From CAZEER01 sp964511215 (GTDB lineage: Bacteria > Fidelibacterota > Marinisomatia > Marinisomatales > UBA1611), in the NCBI GenBank assembly GCA_964511215.1, contig CAZEER010000068.1, positions 1 through 11,279 on the forward strand: DNA of 11,279 nt, given 5' to 3'. A model generated the notes under the pieces. That model worked only from the letters and a program-made list of their open reading frames with translations. It ran no database searches and was not told the origin of the DNA. Both the position numbers and the translations under genes were made by a program. This document shows positions 6,822 to 11,279 of this stretch, piece by piece (position 1 is the first letter of the stretch; every line of letters begins with the position of its first letter).

Positions 6822-8021
6822 ATGAAAAATTTTAAAATGCTCTTAGTCTTCACTTGTCTTTTTTCTAGCGCTTCAGGACAAAAAATATCTGTTGATGGTC
6901 CAAAAATAATATTAAAAGGTGTACCCTTTGATCTTCAATTTAAAGGGCAATTTAAAACTTCAGATAAATATACTTTAACGATCGGTAAACAAACTATTTC
7001 ACCAACAGAAAAAAGTAGTGAAAATATTGTTTTTAAAAAAATTAAAACTCTTCAAGGTGGAACACAGATTATAACCCTGTCTAATGGCTCTTTACCAATT
7101 TTTCAGTTTCGAAAAAGCTCTATGCCGGGGTGGGTATCTATACTTCCTCCACTTGTTGCAATTATACTCGCTTTCATCTCAAGGTCTGTTGTTCCTTCCT
7201 TATTTGCTGCTATNNNNNNNNNNNNNNNNNNNNNNNNNNNNNNNNNNNNNNNNNNNNNNNNNNNNNNNNNNNNNNNNNNNNNNNNNNNNNNNNNNNNNNN
7301 NNNNNNNNNNNNNGAGGGCGATTCTTTAAAAGATATTCTGGGTAGCTCTGATACATTTGGGGCATTAATGCACTCAACCTTACTAAGCGCGCTAGTAGCA
7401 GCAGGCCTATCAATTGGCCAAGGAATTCTAAATTTAAATGAGACATTAAATGCCTGGTTTAGTGGCGTAAAGTTCATGTTAATGGGCATGCTAGTGTTAA
7501 TATTAGCGTGGGCTCTGGCTGATGTTTCAAAAGACCTTCATACTGCGGATTATATTGTGTCCTCACTTGGTAATTCAATTCCAGCATCCGCGCTACCATC
7601 TATCGTTTTTTTAGTTGCCGCGGCAACCGCATTTGGTACCGGATCAAGCTGGGGCGTTATGGCTATACTAATGCCTCTGGTAATTCCTCTAGCTTGGGCT
7701 GTTATGAACAACCACTCTATAGCAACACCAGAAAATTATCATATTTTATATTCCTCAATAGCGTGTGTACTAACAGGCGCTGTGTGGGCGGACCACTGTT
7801 CTCCAATATCTGACACAACCATTTTAACATCCATGGCATCAGGGTGTGATCTAATGGATCATGTTTGGACGCAAATGCCTTATGCTATTTCCGCTGGTGT
7901 AGCAGCGCTTTTATTGGGAACTATCCCTGCAAGTTTTGGCGTTCCTTGGTGGATTTTATTATCCTTGGGGGTTATCTCCCAAATATTAGTTGTGCACTAT
8001 TTTGGAAACAAAACAGATTAA
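6822..8021 (+). CDS. nhaC: NhaC-family Na+/H+ antiporter-like membrane protein with exported N-terminal domain, interrupted by an assembly gap
   Basis: This integral membrane transporter is classically an exchanger of Na+ for H+, though wider family members move organic ions. Residues 1-19 look like a cleavable signal peptide. About 80 residues of beta-rich, Ig-like sequence follow (21-100), then the first NhaC helix, GWVSILPPLVAIILAFISR (103-121). After the gap (nominal numbering) come helices with LILAWALADVSKDL, the conserved GTGSSWGVMAILMP (272-285), then ADHCSPISDTT (323-333) and HVWTQMPYA (347-355), all hallmarks of the YheL/NhaC branch. Both sides of the gap happen to be in frame over the 100 N. 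The visible protein lacks most of the early helices, so perhaps 250-320 residues are missing. The start has no clear Shine-Dalgarno site; an alternative ATG is five codons downstream. The 15- and 11-base spacings to its neighbours suggest an operon. Confidence 0.87.
   Translation: MKNFKMLLVFTCLFSSASGQKISVDGPKIILKGVPFDLQFKGQFKTSDKYTLTIGKQTISPTEKSSENIVFKKIKTLQGGTQIITLSNGSLPIFQFRKSSMPGWVSILPPLVAIILAFISRSVVPSLFAAXXXXXXXXXXXXXXXXXXXXXXXXXXXXXXXXXXEGDSLKDILGSSDTFGALMHSTLLSALVAAGLSIGQGILNLNETLNAWFSGVKFMLMGMLVLILAWALADVSKDLHTADYIVSSLGNSIPASALPSIVFLVAAATAFGTGSSWGVMAILMPLVIPLAWAVMNNHSIATPENYHILYSSIACVLTGAVWADHCSPISDTTILTSMASGCDLMDHVWTQMPYAISAGVAALLLGTIPASFGVPWWILLSLGVISQILVVHYFGNKTD
7214..7313. other. 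Assembly gap (100 N) inside the NhaC-family gene
   Basis: There are exactly 100 undetermined bases, again the placeholder length. The flanks are parts of the same protein (first membrane helix and late NhaC core), with several expected helices absent. The real insert is probably 0.75-1 kb (inference). Confidence 0.98.
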
Positions 8022-8032
8022 ATGGAAACTAT

Positions 8033-8986
8033 ATGAAAAAGAAATATGAACCTTTAAATGCGATGGATTATCCAAGGTTTGAAGGAATTCGAACATTCAT
8101 GCGGTTACCACATGTAACCAATTTGGATGGTGTAGATTTTTTGCTTGCGGGTGTGCCCTTTGATACCGGTGCTACGTTTCGTGTTGGCGCTCGATTTGGC
8201 CCCTCTGGTATAAGAGACAACTCTCTGCTGCTTCGTCCTTATAATCCAGCACAAAACATTGAAATATTTAATTTTTGTAGTGGAGTAGATTTTGGTGATC
8301 TTCCAATTGTGCCAGGCTATCTACCTGAATCACACACCTTAATTGAAAAAGGTGCCAATAATATTTTTAAATCAAAAGCAACACCAATTTTTATGGGCGG
8401 TGATCATTCTATTTCTCTACCATTACTTCGTGCTGTTAAAAACAAATTCGGACCAGTCGCCCTAATTCATTTTGATGCCCACAGTGACCTGTGGCATGGA
8501 TACTTTGAAAATAAGGATACTCATGGTACACCCTTTAGAAGGGCTTTAGAAGAAAAATTAATTAACCCTTCCTGCTCTAGTCAGATTGGGTTGAGGGGGT
8601 CTTTATACGATAAAAAAGATTCTGCTATGTCAGAGGACGCCGGTCTACTGGCAATTACCGGGCCGGAATTACATCATATTGGAATAAAAAAAGCAATCGA
8701 ATTAGTGAAAGAAAGAGTTGGGGGAAGCCCCACATACTTAACATTTGATATAGATTTTATAGATCCAGCGTTTGCCCCCGGAACAGGTACGCCGGAAGCG
8801 GGGGGGTTTACTGGATATGAGGCAATCTCTTTTGTTCGAGGCTTAAAAGACATTAATTTTGTCGGGTTTGATATGGTAGAAGTAATGCCTGGATATGATC
8901 CTACACAAATGACCTCTTTATTGGCGGCAAATATTATTTATGAATTTATTTCGCTTATAGCCATTCAAAAAAGAAACCTCATGTAA
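8033..8986 (+). CDS. speB: Ureohydrolase of the agmatinase/guanidinobutyrase type
   Basis: This 317-residue cytoplasmic hydrolase of the arginase superfamily releases urea from a guanidino compound. All metal-binding motifs are present: GGDHS with His125, DAHSD with Asp148, His150 and Asp152, and DIDFIDP with Asp239 and Asp241, followed by APGTGTPEAGG (248-258). The VPFDTGATFRVGARFGPSGIR block (41-61) and DTHGTPFRRA (162-171) favour the agmatinase group over arginase. Agmatine to putrescine plus urea is the most likely reaction, but guanidinobutyrate or guanidine hydrolases share these motifs, so the substrate and symbol are tentative. I chose the ATG at 8033, which follows the NhaC stop by 11 bases with a GGAA about 6 bases before it. 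A longer frame back to 7865 would overlap the NhaC gene by 157 bases. It probably shares a transcript with the NhaC-like gene. Confidence 0.9.
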   Translation: MKKKYEPLNAMDYPRFEGIRTFMRLPHVTNLDGVDFLLAGVPFDTGATFRVGARFGPSGIRDNSLLLRPYNPAQNIEIFNFCSGVDFGDLPIVPGYLPESHTLIEKGANNIFKSKATPIFMGGDHSISLPLLRAVKNKFGPVALIHFDAHSDLWHGYFENKDTHGTPFRRALEEKLINPSCSSQIGLRGSLYDKKDSAMSEDAGLLAITGPELHHIGIKKAIELVKERVGGSPTYLTFDIDFIDPAFAPGTGTPEAGGFTGYEAISFVRGLKDINFVGFDMVEVMPGYDPTQMTSLLAANIIYEFISLIAIQKRNLM

Positions 8987-8993
8987 TATTCTT

Positions 8994-11279
8994 TTGAAAA
9001 GCCAATACAACAGACTTCTATCATTTTTCTCTATTGTTTTATTCTTATTTTTTGCTTCTTGTAATAATGATAAAAAAATGAATTCATCAATTAATATTAT
9101 CCCCCAACCTAATTCTGTTATTATGGGACAGGGTAGCCTAGACCTTGGTTCAATCGATAAAATATTCACCAAAAACGATTCGAAAGAAGAACAGATTGTT
9201 GCGCAGTTTTTTCAAGACCTATTAAAACCTATTGATGCATTAAAAATAGAACGATTTAACGGGTATCGTGAAAACAATATAGTTGTTGCTTTAAATGAAA
9301 ACATTAACATCCCAAGTGAAGGATATCATCTTAAAATACATAATAAATCGATTGTGTTAGAGGCCTCAACACCAGGGGGGCTTTTTTATGGTTTTCAAAC
9401 ATTCCGTCAGCTATGCGATATAAAACTAGAATCAGAGCTATTACCAGAAAACATCACAATCCCAGAATGCACTATTGACGACCACCCAAAGTTTAAATAC
9501 CGCGGCATGCACCTTGATGTTTCAAGACATTTCTTTGATGTTGAGTTTATTAAAACCTATATAGACATGATTGCGCTTCATAAAATGAATGTGTTCCATT
9601 GGCACCTTACAGATGATAATGGTTGGCGAATAGAAATAAAAAAGTACCCCCTACTAACAGAAAAGTCGGCATGGCGAATTGATAGAACAAGTGACCCATG
9701 GAAAGAACAATCTCCACCAAAAGAAAATGAAACCCCAACTTATGGTGGTTACTATACTCAAGATGAAATTCGAGAAGTTGTGAATTATGCAGCAAAAAGA
9801 AACATTATGGTCATTCCCGAAATTGAAATGCCTGGTCATACATCTGAAGTGTTTGCTGCATACCCTGAGCTATCATGCAAAGGAGAGCTTCTACCTGTAA
9901 ATCCTGGTTCCTATTGGCCAAATGTTGATATTTTTTGTGCGGGAAACAATAATGTCTTTGATTTTTTAGAAAATGTTTTAGAAGAAGTTTCGGAACTGTT
10001 TCCAGCTCCATACTTGCATATTGGCGGAGATGAAGCAGATAAATCAAACTGGAGAAAATGTGGTAAGTGTCAGCGGCGTATTAAACAGGAAAACTTAAAA
10101 GACGAACACGAGCTACAGAGTTGGTTTATTAAAAGAATAGAGAAGTTTATTCTATCTAAAAATAAAAAGCTAGTTGGTTGGGATGAAATATTAGAGGGGG
10201 GTCTGGCAAAAACAGCAACCGTGATGAGCTGGAGAGGAATGCAGGGTGGTATACAGTCGGCTAAGGCCGGGCATGAGGTGATTATGTGTCCAACCTCGCA
10301 CTGTTATTTTGATTATTATCAAGCTAGTCCAGAGAATTCTCCCGAAGCTTTCGGAGGTTTAATTACCTTAAAAAAAGTTTATTCATTTAATCCAATACCA
10401 AAAGAGCTAACAGAAGATCAAAAAAAATTAGTTTTAGGCGCACAGGGAAACCTATGGACAGAATATGTCCAAACACCGCAAAGAGCCCAACAACGCGTCT
10501 TACCAAGAATGACAGCTCTTTCTGAGGTTCTATGGTCGGGACCCGGTAGATATTCTTATGAAGATTTCTATGCCCGATTGTCGTCTCTTATCGGCCGGTT
10601 TGATATATTAAACTGGTCCCATTCGCCGGGGACTTTTGCGGTATCAATTAATCCTGACTATAATGAAAAAAATAAAAACTATAAAATAAATATTACATCT
10701 GAAAAACCGGGAGAAAACATATTGTTTACGACAGATGGAACTGTTCCTACAAAAACCTCTAATATTTATTCAACACCTATTAACATAGAAAACAAAACCA
10801 CCATTAAAGCCGCTATGTTTATGAACGAATATGAATTTGGACCAGTGTCAGAAAAAACCGTGTACTTTAGCAAAGCAATGGGCAAAAGAGTTCTTTATAA
10901 AACGCTTCATAGTGATCGGTATCCCGGGTCTGGAAACCTTACTCTTGTCGATGGAATGACGGGAACAACGGCATACAACGATGGTTACTGGCAAGGTTGG
11001 CAAGAAAAAGATATTGAGGTTGTTGTTGATCTTGAAAACAGTGTAATAATAAATAAAATATCTGTTGGTTTTCTTGAATCACAGAAATCTTGGATTTTTC
11101 TTCCTTCGGCTATCCAGATTAGCTTTTCTGATGATAAAACTATATTTGACAATAACAGGAATATTAAAATAGAAAACAAAACTCCAAACAACAATCCAAA
11201 TCGACAATTATTCGAAATTAATCAAATAGGCGTTTCCGCAAGGTATGTAAAACTAAAGGGCATTAATCTAAAAAAATGT
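8994..11279 (+). CDS. GH20 beta-N-acetylhexosaminidase lipoprotein, 3' end outside the window
   Basis: This exoglycosidase removes terminal N-acetylglucosamine or N-acetylgalactosamine, for example from chitin oligomers or wall fragments. A lipoprotein signal (residues 1-23, lipobox FASC, Cys23) indicates membrane anchoring facing the periplasm or surface. Residues about 30-155 form the GH20b N-terminal domain. The catalytic barrel (about 165-540) contains FKYRGMHLDVSRHFF with substrate-binding Arg170, HWHLTDDNGWRIE, EIEMPGH, the catalytic pair Asp346-Glu347 in HIGGDEADKSNW, LVGWDEIL and LGAQGNLWTEY. A chitobiase-type C-terminal beta domain (TTDGTVPTKTS) follows, then a discoidin-like domain (from about 630). 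At 762 visible residues the gene is nearly complete. The start must be TTG at 8994: an in-frame stop lies at 8958-8960 and no ATG exists between. The first ATG (9078) would remove the signal. It begins 7 bases after the ureohydrolase stop. Confidence 0.93.
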   Translation, partial: MKSQYNRLLSFFSIVLFLFFASCNNDKKMNSSINIIPQPNSVIMGQGSLDLGSIDKIFTKNDSKEEQIVAQFFQDLLKPIDALKIERFNGYRENNIVVALNENINIPSEGYHLKIHNKSIVLEASTPGGLFYGFQTFRQLCDIKLESELLPENITIPECTIDDHPKFKYRGMHLDVSRHFFDVEFIKTYIDMIALHKMNVFHWHLTDDNGWRIEIKKYPLLTEKSAWRIDRTSDPWKEQSPPKENETPTYGGYYTQDEIREVVNYAAKRNIMVIPEIEMPGHTSEVFAAYPELSCKGELLPVNPGSYWPNVDIFCAGNNNVFDFLENVLEEVSELFPAPYLHIGGDEADKSNWRKCGKCQRRIKQENLKDEHELQSWFIKRIEKFILSKNKKLVGWDEILEGGLAKTATVMSWRGMQGGIQSAKAGHEVIMCPTSHCYFDYYQASPENSPEAFGGLITLKKVYSFNPIPKELTEDQKKLVLGAQGNLWTEYVQTPQRAQQRVLPRMTALSEVLWSGPGRYSYEDFYARLSSLIGRFDILNWSHSPGTFAVSINPDYNEKNKNYKINITSEKPGENILFTTDGTVPTKTSNIYSTPINIENKTTIKAAMFMNEYEFGPVSEKTVYFSKAMGKRVLYKTLHSDRYPGSGNLTLVDGMTGTTAYNDGYWQGWQEKDIEVVVDLENSVIINKISVGFLESQKSWIFLPSAIQISFSDDKTIFDNNRNIKIENKTPNNNPNRQLFEINQIGVSARYVKLKGINLKKC

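Noticed and set aside
7865..8032. Upstream extension of the ureohydrolase frame to an ATG at 7865
   Set aside because: It would overlap the conserved end of the NhaC-like protein, and the added residues match nothing in the ureohydrolase family; the ATG at 8033 gives a normal length.
8103..8119. Six-base inverted repeat GGTTAC-N5-GTAACC early in the ureohydrolase gene
   Set aside because: It looks operator-like but lies within codons and is short enough to be chance.
8918..9172. Minus-strand open frame of 84 codons across the ureohydrolase/GH20 junction
   Set aside because: It lies antisense to the ureohydrolase end and the GH20 lipoprotein signal and has low-complexity content without recognisable features.
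9607..10047. Several antisense open frames opposite the GH20 catalytic domain
   Set aside because: The sense strand encodes a highly conserved GH20 barrel, and the antisense products resemble no family and lack starts with ribosome binding sites.
10332..10354. A 10-base palindrome followed by a short CCGAA/TTCGG stem-loop inside the GH20 gene
   Set aside because: The arms are short, lie in conserved coding sequence and are within chance expectation; no T-run follows.

Overview
The window looks like a draft metagenome-assembled or single-cell genome contig from an AT-rich, probably marine bacterium of the Fibrobacterota-Chlorobiota-Bacteroidota (FCB) superphylum. Candidatus Marinimicrobia (SAR406) or a near relative is the best guess. 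The main clue is that both secreted proteins in the middle end in a C-terminal sorting/FlgD-like domain beginning with a (Y)PNPFN motif and ending in a Lys-rich strand, the tail associated with type IX secretion in this superphylum. Low GC, mostly weak Shine-Dalgarno sites and two TTG-started exported proteins fit this. The lineage is an inference, because there is no rRNA or marker gene here. Two runs of exactly 100 N (3352-3451 and 7214-7313) interrupt genes and look like scaffolding placeholders, not measured lengths.

Left half, minus strand, read from right to left. A secreted seven-bladed FG-GAP/VCBS-type beta-propeller protein (5296-3614) is followed 51 bases later by a complete peptide-type ABC importer set. 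This comprises a family 5 solute-binding protein with a TTG start (3562-2767, broken by the first gap), a DppB/OppB-like permease (2767-1754), a DppC/OppC-like permease (1752-919) and a tandem ATPase carrying DppD and DppF halves in one chain (915 to beyond base 1). The importer genes overlap by one base or are separated by one to three bases, so they almost certainly form one operon.

Right half, plus strand. A secreted M23 metallopeptidase with a golvesin-like domain and a sorting tail (5367-6806) is followed at 15 bases by an NhaC-family antiporter with an unusual signal peptide and extracytoplasmic N-terminal domain (6822-8021, broken by the second gap). A Mn-dependent ureohydrolase of the agmatinase type (8033-8986) comes 11 bases later. 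A GH20 beta-N-acetylhexosaminidase lipoprotein with a TTG start (8994 to the window end) comes 7 bases after that. The two halves diverge from a 70-base intergenic region (5297-5366).

Taken together the content reads as a nutrient-scavenging locus. It encodes a secreted cell-wall or protein hydrolase, a surface or periplasmic amino-sugar hydrolase, a peptide-type importer, and enzymes for guanidino-nitrogen handling and ion exchange. That common purpose is inferred only from proximity and direction. I found no rRNA, tRNA, CRISPR array, insertion sequence, phage gene or convincing terminator. Gene density is so high that no non-coding stretch exceeds 70 bases, apart from the N gaps.
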